A stretch of DNA of 5,588 nucleotides from a bacterium (GCA_027619145.1 JAQCGA010000303.1:1-5588); one strand, 5' to 3'. Shown: positions 1 through 5,588, counted from the stretch's first letter. The notes: generated by a model not told the origin, from the sequence alone. A program made the numbers and translations.

Positions 1-915
1 TACCTGGACGGGGAAGCGCCGCCGGAGAGCCTGGTCATCCAGTGTGTCCCGTTCGTCCACGGGATGCTCTACCTGGGCAGCGCCGACCCACTTGTAAAAG
101 AGGATATTGGGCTGATGAAATCCCTGGCTGGGGCTTTTTCGGTGGCCTACGCCCGGTACCTGGACTTCCAGAAGCTGGAGGCGCAGAACCGGGCGCTGGA
201 GGAGGCCAACCGGAAGGTGCAGGAGGCCACGGAGCGCAAGTCCCTGTTCCTGGCGAGCATGTCGCACGAGCTGCGCACGCCGATGAACGCAATCATCGGG
301 TTTACCCGTCTGGTATTGCGGAGGGCCGGGGATCTGCTGCCGGAGCGGCAACGGGAGAACCTGGAGAAAGTACAGCAGAGCGCAGGACACTTGCTGGGGC
401 TGATCAACGATATCCTGGACCTGTCGAAGATCGAGGCGGGGCGGATGGAGGTGCAGGCCGAGACTTTCGGTGTGAAGGAGATGGTTGCAGGGTGCTGCGC
501 CACGGTCGGTCCGCTGGTGAAAGAAGGGGTGGTATTGGGCTACGAGGTGGCCGAAGGAGTGGGAGAGGCGCACACCGATCCGGCCAAACTGCGGCAGGTG
601 GTGATCAACCTTTTATCGAATGCATTAAAGTTCACGGAAGCCGGGGAGGTGTCCGTGCGAGTGACGCGGGCCGAGGAGGTCCTAGTGCTGGCCGTCTCGG
701 ACACCGGAGCAGGTATTCCACCGGAGATGCTGGAGGCGATTTTCGAGGAATTCCGGCAGGTGGAGGGGGCGAACCGGGAGCACAAAGGCACGGGGTTGGG
801 ATTGTCGATTACGAAGAAGCTGGTGGAGTTGCTGGGGGGGACAGTCAGCGTGGAGAGCGAGGCGTGGAAAGGATCTATCTTTACGGTGAAGGTACCTGCG
901 GTCTACCGAGGATAG
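1..915 (+). CDS. Sensor histidine kinase, 3' part (sensory module end, HisKA, HATPase_c); 5' end outside window
   Basis: This is the C-terminal part of a two-component sensor kinase that autophosphorylates a histidine using ATP and passes the phosphate to a response regulator. The frame is open from base 1, so the start lies upstream; the ATG at 64 is internal. Visible in order: the end of a cytoplasmic sensory module, a helical linker (about 166-240) ending in AYARYLDFQKLEAQNRALEE, and the H-box SMSHELRTPMN with the phosphoacceptor His at 265-267. The ATPase domain follows: N-box NLLSNALKF (Asn at 619-621), G1 box DTGAGIP from 700, F-box EEF near 742 and G2 box GTGLGL at 787-804. All catalytic motifs are intact. 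Translation stops at 913-915 directly after the ATPase domain, so there is no C-terminal receiver or DNA-binding domain and the regulator must be separate. The linker resembles those in the large sensor at 1456, suggesting paralogy. The kinase call is firm; its signal is unknown. Confidence 0.96.
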   Translation, partial: YLDGEAPPESLVIQCVPFVHGMLYLGSADPLVKEDIGLMKSLAGAFSVAYARYLDFQKLEAQNRALEEANRKVQEATERKSLFLASMSHELRTPMNAIIGFTRLVLRRAGDLLPERQRENLEKVQQSAGHLLGLINDILDLSKIEAGRMEVQAETFGVKEMVAGCCATVGPLVKEGVVLGYEVAEGVGEAHTDPAKLRQVVINLLSNALKFTEAGEVSVRVTRAEEVLVLAVSDTGAGIPPEMLEAIFEEFRQVEGANREHKGTGLGLSITKKLVELLGGTVSVESEAWKGSIFTVKVPAVYRG

Positions 916-981
916 GGGAACTGCCAATTTCAGTAGATCACGAAATGCATTATAGGCCCGAAATTCAGGCGGTTTTCCCAT
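916..981 (-). pseudogene. Possible 5' remnant of a second gene downstream of the antitoxin-like gene
   Basis: On the minus strand an ATG at 981 begins three bases after the antitoxin-like gene's stop, with a purine-rich GGGGTGATGG just upstream, the spacing expected of a co-translated partner. The first 22 codons read MGKPPEFRAYNAFRDLLKLA then Val-Pro. They look like the amphipathic start of a small soluble protein and lie entirely outside the kinase gene. Beyond 915 the frame continues to 682, but only antisense to the conserved ATPase domain, where it cannot be an independent gene body. I infer that a partner gene may have been cut off here. Chance is a real alternative, and I do not recognise a family with certainty. 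Confidence 0.2.
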
Positions 982-984
982 CCA

Positions 985-1236
985 TCACCCCGTTTGAGAT
1001 TTGGCGCTATCGTAATCATTGTAAAGGTCCATTTCCGGAGTTTCCCAATCCTCGAAAGTTCCTAAACGAGCGCGCAAATCGGCTGCCTGTTTCTCATCGA
1101 TTCCTCGGGACTGTAAATCAATGTACCCCGAATCCAGAAATGTCACAATCACGCGAGCCGGATCGGGCATTCCAACGGGCATTTCGGTCAATTCGATTTT
1201 TCCCTCTCGATAAATCCCTTCGATGGTCTTGAGCAT
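985..1236 (-). CDS. Small antitoxin-like protein (83 aa), AF2212/DUF104-like N-terminus
   Basis: This encodes an 83-residue soluble protein. Residues 1-34 have the beta-rich pattern MLKTIEGIYREGKIEL followed by RVIVTFL, resembling small AbrB/AF2212-type antitoxin domains (a short strand, a Y-x-x-G-K turn, a hydrophobic strand ending in VTF). Residues 45-58 are a likely helix (DEKQAADLRARL). The acidic tail, residues 61-78, contains FEDWETPEMDLYNDYDSAK; similar acidic W-x-x-P-E-M-D-x-Y tails occur in antitoxins, where they wrap around the toxin. By family analogy it would neutralise a toxin and perhaps repress its own promoter. The start is supported by an AGAGGT Shine-Dalgarno seven bases upstream and by a strong promoter. 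It is convergent with the kinase gene and divergent from the large sensor gene. No intact toxin gene is next to it, so it is either solitary or has lost its partner. I am confident that it is a real gene; the antitoxin role is inferred. Confidence 0.72.
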   Translation of the reverse strand: MLKTIEGIYREGKIELTEMPVGMPDPARVIVTFLDSGYIDLQSRGIDEKQAADLRARLGTFEDWETPEMDLYNDYDSAKSQTG

Positions 1237-1242
1237 GACTGG

Positions 1243-1248
1243 ACCTCT
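1243..1248 (-). promoter_or_regulatory. Shine-Dalgarno of the antitoxin-like gene
   Basis: The minus strand reads AGAGGT, and seven bases separate it from the ATG at 1236. This is a good match to the anti-Shine-Dalgarno sequence and supports the chosen start. Confidence 0.7.
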
Positions 1249-1286
1249 GCCAATGTCTTGAAAAGCAGGAGAATCAATTCGTGAGC

Positions 1287-1315
1287 AATATAGCCCAAAT
1301 CCGGCGGGTTGTCAA
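1287..1315 (-). promoter_or_regulatory. Sigma-70 type promoter driving the antitoxin-like gene
   Basis: On the minus strand a perfect -35 box TTGACA (1315-1310) is followed by a 17-base spacer and a -10 box TATATT (1292-1287), one base from consensus. Transcription would start near 1280, giving an untranslated leader of roughly 44 bases before the ATG at 1236. The surrounding DNA is GC-rich, so such a match is unlikely to be chance. No promoter of similar quality is visible for the divergent large sensor gene. Confidence 0.72.
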
Positions 1316-1322
1316 CAAACCC
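1306..1322. promoter_or_regulatory. Palindrome over the -35 box, candidate operator
   Basis: Outer arms GGGTT (1306-1310) and AACCC (1318-1322) flank a seven-base centre. Overlapping this is a perfect nine-base palindrome GTTGTCAAC (1308-1316). It covers the -35 box of the minus-strand promoter, where a repressor would block RNA polymerase. Autoregulation by the antitoxin-like protein is one inference; a regulator acting in both directions is another. The palindrome is short and only sequence-based. Confidence 0.35.
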
Positions 1323-1369
1323 TGGGGATAGGGAGATGCCTGCAATTCTCGATTCCAAAGGCCCGAAAG

Positions 1370-1453
1370 ATGAGCAAAGCTGAAATGCAGCAGGAGCAGG
1401 CGTGCGGTAGCCCCCAGGAGACGATGGAAGCGTCCTATTTTGCCGGAGACTGA
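1370..1453 (+). CDS. Possible 27-codon leader ORF upstream of the large sensor gene
   Basis: An ATG at 1370 opens a 27-codon frame starting MSKAEMQQEQACGSPQE and ending in TGA at 1451-1453, only two bases before the ATG of the large sensor gene. Most of its third codon positions are G or C, as in the neighbouring real genes. The Shine-Dalgarno of the sensor gene (GGAG, 1445-1448) lies inside its last codons, an arrangement that permits translational coupling. Against it: there is no clear ribosome binding site of its own, the protein matches nothing I recognise, and the frame is also open upstream of the ATG. It could equally be untranslated leader or the remnant of a longer gene. Confidence 0.25.
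   Translation: MSKAEMQQEQACGSPQETMEASYFAGD
1445..1448 (+). promoter_or_regulatory. Shine-Dalgarno of the large sensor gene
   Basis: GGAG stands seven bases before the ATG at 1456. It decides the start, because the codons that follow immediately give a signal peptide. Confidence 0.65.
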
Positions 1454-1455
1454 CG

Positions 1456-1539
1456 ATGAAAAAACATGACCTCATTCTGCTGCGAGTTCTTACGCTGCTG
1501 GCTTTTCTCCTGGTGCTGTCCGCTGCCGAGTGCCGGGCG
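1456..1539 (+). other. Signal peptide of the large sensor
   Basis: Residues 1-28 have a short charged start (KKHD), a hydrophobic core LILLRVLTLLAFLLVL, and a small-residue exit ending C-R-A before E-K. The cysteine at residue 26 is preceded by Glu rather than Gly, Ala or Ser, so this is not a good lipobox. A cleaved Sec signal places the propellers in the periplasm or outside the cell. Confidence 0.75.
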
Positions 1540-4500
1540 GAAAAACCGTATGTGCCGGTGCAGCCCGACCCTTTCTTAGAGTCCTGGCGCTGGCGTTCTT
1601 TCCCCGAGTTGAGCGGCCTGGGCCTGAGTTGCCTGGCCGAGGACAAAGAAGGGAACATGTGGTTCGGCGTGACGGACGGTGTGCGCCGTTACGACGGGGT
1701 GAACTGGACGGCGTTTACACAGGAGGACGGGATCCTGGGTGCGCCGGTGGCGGCGATTCTGGGGGCAAGAGACGGAAGTGTATACGCGGGCACACCGGAC
1801 GGCATCAGCCGATTTGATGGGAGAAAGTGGCAGCGTGTCTTTCCTCCGGAAGGTGGACCGATGTGTGGGGTGATGAATATGATTGAAGGAATAGACGCCA
1901 GTTTGTGGGCGGCCACGGCCTGGGGCGCATTGCATCTGGGAGCGGATGGGCAGACGCTGTATACTTCGGCAGACATCGCTGTTTCGGCGCAGAAACCGAT
2001 GCCGGGTCTGCGGGTTGTATCTGTGCCGGAAGCGGTTACACAGGTGTATTCGCATGTAGCTTGGCAGAGCATTGGGGCTCTCGTTCTCTATGTATTCCAC
2101 CCCTCGAGAGCAGACAACCGCCGTCGGGTTGTAGGAGCGGTAGCGCCCGGAGGACCGGCCGATGCTGCGGGTCTACAACCCGGAGACAGTATTGAACAGG
2201 CTAAGGCCGATTCCACCTCTGTATCCCTGGAGGTTTCTCGACACGGGGCCTCGCAACCGATCCGGATGCACATTGAGCGAACAGAAGGCGAGTACGGCTT
2301 CCGGAGCTTCTATTTGATCGATGTGTTCCAGGCGACAGATCAAAAGATGTGGTTCGGACTACCCGGGGGGGGAATCATTTCCTGGGATCCGGAAGGGACT
2401 GATGATGCAGCCTGGCGGCTTTATGGCGAGGAGGATGGACTGGATATCGGGTTCCGCCCGAGGGTGTTCCAGACCCGCGACGGGACCGTGTGGACGATCT
2501 CTGAGCACTCTGGGCACGGTGTGAACCGGTTTGATGGGAAGACATGGCAGAGTTTCATGTTGGCGGAATCTTTTGGTGCCGGAAACGTCAATACTTCGAT
2601 TCTGCAAACCCGGGACGGAACCCTCTGGGTTGGGGGGAACGGGGGTATCTACGCAAACTCGGGTGGAGAATGGCGTCACTATGCCAGGGAAGAGGCGCCG
2701 GTACCCAGACACCGGGTGCGCCTTCTGGAGGCGTCAGACGGTGCGTTGTGGGTGGCCGGACTGGGGCAGGAGGCGGCCCGGCTGGATTACCAGACAACCC
2801 GATGGACAACGTACGAAGGCCTGTCTTTTGGATGCGAGACACCGGATGGATCGTTATGGTTCGTTGGGGAGGACAGCAGCATCGTTTGTAAAAATGGAAC
2901 TGTGTGGACCCGGTACGGGATTGAAGACGGGTTGATGGGCTGGCCAAGAGCTCTGATTGTCAGCCGGGACGGCGTTCTCTGGGCAGCGGGCAGCCACGAC
3001 AGCACGGCGGCAACGGCGCGGTTTGCAGACGGCCGGTGGTCGCTGGAAACGTATCCCCGGTTGGCGTCGAGCATCATCCAGCGGGGGGTCTATGCAGCGC
3101 CCGACGGCTCGGTCTGGTTTGGAGCAATGGAATTTCTCGGAAACCGGGAATATGCCGGGGGGGTTCTTCGGTTCAACGGAGAGGAGAGGACTCACTTTGC
3201 GCCTCCCCAAGTGCCAGCCGTCTATTACTACGGTATCGCACAAACGGCCGACGGCTCGGTCTGGGCCGGGGGTGCCTTTGGCCTGGGCCGGTACGATGGG
3301 AAGGCCTGGACTCGGGTCACCGAGCCGGAAGGGATAAACAAGTGGATTGACGCGGTCTATGCCGGTCTGAAAGGAGATCTCTGGGTGGGCACGCGCGTGG
3401 ACGGGGTGTTCCACTTCGACGGGAAGACCTGGACTCAGTATGATGTGCGCGACGGGCTGGCGGAGAACAATATCAGTAGCATTTTAGAGACAACGGACGG
3501 CAGCGTCTGGGTTTGTACGCCAGGCGGTACCAGTCGGTTCGACGGTCGGACCTGGACCACGCAGGACCTGCGTGTGAGCAGGAATCTCTACTCGTCAAGC
3601 GTACAGGGAATGGCGCAGTCCAGGGATGGGGCAATCTGGCTTATGGGAGGTTCAGGTGGAACCATTCGTTACGAACCGGATGCGGTTCCCCCGGAAACGC
3701 AGATCACGCTGTCTCTGAAGGAGGTGTCACAGCCTGGAAATACAACGCTGGCGTGGAAGGGAGCCGATCCCTGGAAGTCCACGCCAGACGGGGAACTCCG
3801 GTTTTCGTTCCGGATGGACGGGGGGGAATGGTCACCTTTTTCACTGGAGACGAGCCGGATCTTCCAGGCGCTGCCCAGCGGGAAGCATACGTTTGAGGTG
3901 AAGGCCCGGGACCGGGATCTGAACGTGGATCCCACGCCTGCTGCGGTGGTATTCACGGTGGTGCCGCCGGTATGGCGGGAGCCCTGGTTCCTCGGGCTGA
4001 TGGTGGTGTTCGTGGGGATCACGTCGTGGCAGGCCACCCGGATCGTGGCGGCCAATCGAAAGCTGAAGGAGGGGGATGCGGCGCTGTCGATGGCGAACCG
4101 GGATCTGTTCGGGTTGAACCGGGCGCTTCAGCGAGACCGGGCCGTGGAGCGTGTGCGGGCCGAGGCATCCGGGATGTCTCAAAGCGACGATATCGTTCGG
4201 GTGCTCGACGCAATCTGGGAAGGATTCCATGCCGTCGGTATGCCGCCTTTCGAGTTCTCCACCGTTCAGGTTGTAAATCCGGAATCGGATACATTTCTGG
4301 ATTATGGGTTCGGCTATTCGGAGATGATCTGGAAGCTCCGTCCTGAATGGTTTATAAGGCAGGCCGCCGAAGGCGTCCCTGTGTGGCGGGGTGAGTACGG
4401 CTTCGAGGATATCCGTGTCATCGCGTGGTTCGACGCGGAGACCTGGTCTCGTGAATCCGGCTGGCCCCGGCAGCGTAACGTGTACGTTGTGGACGAGGCG

Positions 4501-5588
4501 ACGATTGAGTCCCTGGTTCCATTCTGGGGGGAAGCGATTCGAGAGGAAGGGAAGGTTCATATTGGAAGGAGCCATCTGGTTGTCAAGAGCGGTTGGATCG
4601 TGATCGAGGTGCTTGGCGATAAAGGTACGACATTCCGTGATGAGCACCTGGATATAGTGGAAGCGTTTACTGAAGCGGCCACAATTGGATACGCCCGGTA
4701 CTTCGACCTGCGCCGGGTGGAGCAACAGAACCGGGAGTTGACGATCCAGAACGCGCTGGAGCGGGTGCGTAACAAGGCGCTGGCGATGCAGCAAACGGAG
4801 CAACTCAGTGGCATTGTTGAGATGCTGTTTGCGGAGTTTTACTCGCTCGGGTTCTCTCCCTGGCGTACTAGCATTAATATATATAATCAGGATCGTGGAA
4901 CAGTGCGTGGGTGGGGATACCGGGATGGCGAGATCGAGAATGTGGAGAGGCCTGTTATTGAATCGGAACTCAAAGAACGAAAAGAGGCGAGACTAAGCGG
5001 AGTGCCCTGGTTTACGCGGAGGCGCGAGGGACCGGATCTCGGCGATCACTTTGAGCAGATCAAGAACAGATACGGCCTGGCAGAGAGCTTTGTTGAAGAA
5101 GCGCTTCGAACGAGTCCCGATCCCCTGTACACCCAGTTTATCTACCACTCCCGTGGGACCATGATGGTCGCTACGGGCAAACAGATGACCGAAGTCGAAC
5201 TTACGGAGGTCAAACGTTTTGCGGACGCGTTTGATTTTGCCTTCACCCGTTTCCTCGATCTGCAAAAGGCCGAGGCGCAGGCAAAGGCTGCCGCGCGGCA
5301 AGCCGCCGTGGACCGTGTGCGGGCTGAGGCCACTGCTATGCGTTCTACCCTCGATTTCATCCGCGTTCTGGATGCACTCTGGAGTGGATTAAAGAGGATT
5401 CTATCTCCATTTTCCTTTTTTGAGGCTCAGATTGTCGATCTCGAAACGGAACGTTTTTGGGAATACGGGATCGGAAATAATCCGGTCCTCCTCCAGAAAG
5501 GCCGCGACCTTTTGATCCGAGATGAGACCGAGGGGATTCCTGCGTGGAGTTACAGTTATTCATTCGAAGAAATGAAAAACGATCCCAT
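1456..5588 (+). CDS. Giant propeller-type membrane sensor, probable histidine kinase N-terminal part (3' end outside window)
   Basis: The frame has 1377 codons without a stop and continues beyond the window. Residues 1-28 are a Sec signal peptide: MKKHD, a hydrophobic stretch, then C-R-A before the mature start. Residues 60-740 hold 14 repeats of the two-component-regulator propeller type, each with a core like DGSVWFG followed by a R-F-D-G-K-x-W segment. Fourteen fits two seven-bladed propellers, as in Bacteroides hybrid sensors. A PDZ-like segment (about 207-278) sits between blades 3 and 4. Residues 745-838 form a Y_Y_Y-type beta-sandwich (FSFRMDGGEWSPF, KHTFEVKARDRD). One transmembrane helix follows at about 844-862. 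The rest is cytoplasmic: three related modules starting near 896, 1100 and 1285, each opened by a V/L-E/D-R-V-R helix. No kinase motifs are reached, but the upstream paralogue suggests that HisKA and HATPase_c domains follow. The likely role is sensing an extracellular ligand, by family analogy; the ligand is unknown. Confidence 0.93.
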   Translation, partial: MKKHDLILLRVLTLLAFLLVLSAAECRAEKPYVPVQPDPFLESWRWRSFPELSGLGLSCLAEDKEGNMWFGVTDGVRRYDGVNWTAFTQEDGILGAPVAAILGARDGSVYAGTPDGISRFDGRKWQRVFPPEGGPMCGVMNMIEGIDASLWAATAWGALHLGADGQTLYTSADIAVSAQKPMPGLRVVSVPEAVTQVYSHVAWQSIGALVLYVFHPSRADNRRRVVGAVAPGGPADAAGLQPGDSIEQAKADSTSVSLEVSRHGASQPIRMHIERTEGEYGFRSFYLIDVFQATDQKMWFGLPGGGIISWDPEGTDDAAWRLYGEEDGLDIGFRPRVFQTRDGTVWTISEHSGHGVNRFDGKTWQSFMLAESFGAGNVNTSILQTRDGTLWVGGNGGIYANSGGEWRHYAREEAPVPRHRVRLLEASDGALWVAGLGQEAARLDYQTTRWTTYEGLSFGCETPDGSLWFVGEDSSIVCKNGTVWTRYGIEDGLMGWPRALIVSRDGVLWAAGSHDSTAATARFADGRWSLETYPRLASSIIQRGVYAAPDGSVWFGAMEFLGNREYAGGVLRFNGEERTHFAPPQVPAVYYYGIAQTADGSVWAGGAFGLGRYDGKAWTRVTEPEGINKWIDAVYAGLKGDLWVGTRVDGVFHFDGKTWTQYDVRDGLAENNISSILETTDGSVWVCTPGGTSRFDGRTWTTQDLRVSRNLYSSSVQGMAQSRDGAIWLMGGSGGTIRYEPDAVPPETQITLSLKEVSQPGNTTLAWKGADPWKSTPDGELRFSFRMDGGEWSPFSLETSRIFQALPSGKHTFEVKARDRDLNVDPTPAAVVFTVVPPVWREPWFLGLMVVFVGITSWQATRIVAANRKLKEGDAALSMANRDLFGLNRALQRDRAVERVRAEASGMSQSDDIVRVLDAIWEGFHAVGMPPFEFSTVQVVNPESDTFLDYGFGYSEMIWKLRPEWFIRQAAEGVPVWRGEYGFEDIRVIAWFDAETWSRESGWPRQRNVYVVDEATIESLVPFWGEAIREEGKVHIGRSHLVVKSGWIVIEVLGDKGTTFRDEHLDIVEAFTEAATIGYARYFDLRRVEQQNRELTIQNALERVRNKALAMQQTEQLSGIVEMLFAEFYSLGFSPWRTSINIYNQDRGTVRGWGYRDGEIENVERPVIESELKERKEARLSGVPWFTRRREGPDLGDHFEQIKNRYGLAESFVEEALRTSPDPLYTQFIYHSRGTMMVATGKQMTEVELTEVKRFADAFDFAFTRFLDLQKAEAQAKAAARQAAVDRVRAEATAMRSTLDFIRVLDALWSGLKRILSPFSFFEAQIVDLETERFWEYGIGNNPVLLQKGRDLLIRDETEGIPAWSYSYSFEEMKNDP
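2074..2289 (+). other. PDZ-like domain inserted in the first propeller
   Basis: Residues about 207-278 contain VVGAVAPGGPADAAGLQPGD followed by S-I, the classic PDZ pattern G-x-V-x-P-G-x-P-A-x-x-A-G-L-x-x-G-D-x-I, preceded by a beta-like stretch IGALVLYVF. A strand pair, VSLEVSRHG and PIRMHIER, closes the domain. The stretch between GDSI and the first closing strand is only about ten residues, whereas a usual PDZ has a longer loop, a strand and helix alpha-2 there. The peptide groove may therefore be incomplete. The insert lies between blades 3 and 4. Confidence 0.7.
3101..3264 (+). repeat. 17-base exact repeat in blades 10 and 11
   Basis: CCGACGGCTCGGTCTGG occurs at 3101-3117 and again at 3248-3264, 147 bases (49 codons) apart and in the same reading frame. 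It encodes the D-G-S-V-W blade core. Identical synonymous codons suggest recent blade duplication or gene conversion. Related but not identical copies (for example near 3488) encode the same core. Confidence 0.7.
4141..5588 (+). repeat. Tandem cytoplasmic sensory modules (A-B-A' order)
   Basis: Three modules of roughly 185-205 residues start near residues 896, 1100 and 1285; the third is cut by the window end. Each opens with a helix (VERVRAEASGM, LERVRNKALAM, VDRVRAEATAM). Modules 1 and 2 close with a helix of the type R-[YF]-[FL]-D-L-[RQ]-[RK]. Modules 1 and 3 are closest: 16 of their first 27 residues from the V-x-R-V-R motif are identical, and 4141-4166 and 5305-5330 match at 24 of 26 bases. 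Module 2 is more divergent. The size and alternating helix-domain layout suggest GAF-like domains, but I see no motif that proves the fold or a ligand. Confidence 0.75.

Larger units (their letters stand above)
1636..3663 (+). repeat. Fourteen propeller blade repeats (Reg_prop type)
   Basis: Blade cores with the pattern D-G-x-[LVM]-W-x-x-G lie near residues 66, 107, 149, 297, 343, 388, 429, 465, 506, 552, 600, 640, 682 and 725. Most are 35-50 residues apart. The exception is the long gap between the third and fourth, which holds the PDZ-like insert. Several blades continue into a R-[FY]-D-G-[KR]-x-W strand. The total of fourteen matches two stacked seven-bladed propellers. Blade 3 (D-A-S-L-W-A-A) and blade 12 (K-G-D-L-W-V-G) are the most divergent cores. 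Confidence 0.85.

Noticed and set aside
949..954. Perfect TATAAT on the minus strand as a promoter
   Set aside because: No -35 box lies 16-18 bases upstream, and a transcript from it would only run antisense into the kinase gene.
956..970. Near-palindrome GCCCGAAATTCAGGC as a terminator between convergent genes
   Set aside because: The stem is short with a mismatch and has no loop to speak of, and no T-run follows on either strand. At best it is a weak protein-binding site.
42..1232. A 396-codon plus-strand frame overlapping the kinase and antitoxin-like genes
   Set aside because: It is a shadow in another frame of GC-rich coding DNA. Its product is rich in Gly, Arg and Ala with no domain, and the overlapping frames contain intact kinase motifs and an antitoxin-like protein.
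1258..1331. Plus-strand promoter for the large sensor (TTGAAA at 1258, TTGTCA at 1309)
   Set aside because: Neither has an acceptable -10 box at a normal distance. I see no supported plus-strand promoter in the intergenic region.
1456..1539. Lipoprotein signal at Cys 26 of the large sensor
   Set aside because: The residue before the cysteine is Glu, which does not fit a lipobox, and a later membrane helix already anchors the protein.
1188..1658. A 156-codon minus-strand frame across the intergenic region
   Set aside because: It overlaps the signal peptide of the large sensor and the start of the antitoxin-like gene in the wrong frame. It is Ser/Arg-rich and has no recognisable motif.
2854..3414. 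A 186-codon minus-strand frame
   Set aside because: It is antisense to propeller blades. Repeated blade codons keep the reverse frame open, and there is no ribosome binding site or domain.
3841..4803. A 320-codon minus-strand frame
   Set aside because: It is antisense to the Y_Y_Y domain, membrane helix and first cytoplasmic module of the large sensor. Its composition is rich in Pro, Arg and His with no recognisable motif.

Overview
The window holds the end of one sensor histidine kinase gene, most of a second very large sensor gene on the same strand, and between them a small antitoxin-like gene on the opposite strand. The DNA is GC-rich, codons mostly end in G or C, and the promoter and ribosome binding sites are standard bacterial ones. 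Periplasmic two-propeller sensors are best known in Bacteroidota, but this base composition is too GC-rich for a Bacteroides-type genome. I suspect an environmental GC-rich bacterium from a lineage with many propeller-type sensor kinases. The sequence alone does not fix the phylum.

Layout. Positions 1-915 (+) are the 3' part of a histidine kinase: the end of a sensory module, a coiled-coil linker, the dimerisation/phosphoacceptor domain and the ATPase domain, then a stop with no receiver domain. Positions 916-984 separate this gene from the convergent antitoxin-like gene at 985-1236 (-), and no convincing terminator is visible there. The antitoxin-like gene has a good Shine-Dalgarno and a near-consensus sigma-70 promoter at 1287-1315 (-), with a palindrome over the -35 box. 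Its expected partner is missing; at most a 22-codon 5' remnant of a second gene may survive at 916-981. Positions 1237-1455 are a divergent intergenic region that also contains a possible 27-codon leader ORF ending two bases before the next start.

Positions 1456-5588 (+) are one uninterrupted open frame of 1377 codons that runs off the window. It encodes a signal peptide, 14 propeller repeats (consistent with two seven-bladed propellers), a PDZ-like segment inserted between blades 3 and 4, a Y_Y_Y-type domain, one transmembrane helix, and a cytoplasmic series of at least three related sensory modules joined by 'ERVR' helical linkers. The catalytic part should lie beyond the window.

The end of the last sensory module and linker in the first gene resembles those in the second gene. 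The two are therefore probably paralogous sensors in tandem, with the small antitoxin-like cassette lying between them. The working model is that the periplasmic propellers, perhaps with the PDZ-like insert, sense an extracellular ligand and signal through one membrane helix and stacked cytoplasmic modules to a kinase. The response regulator is not in this window.
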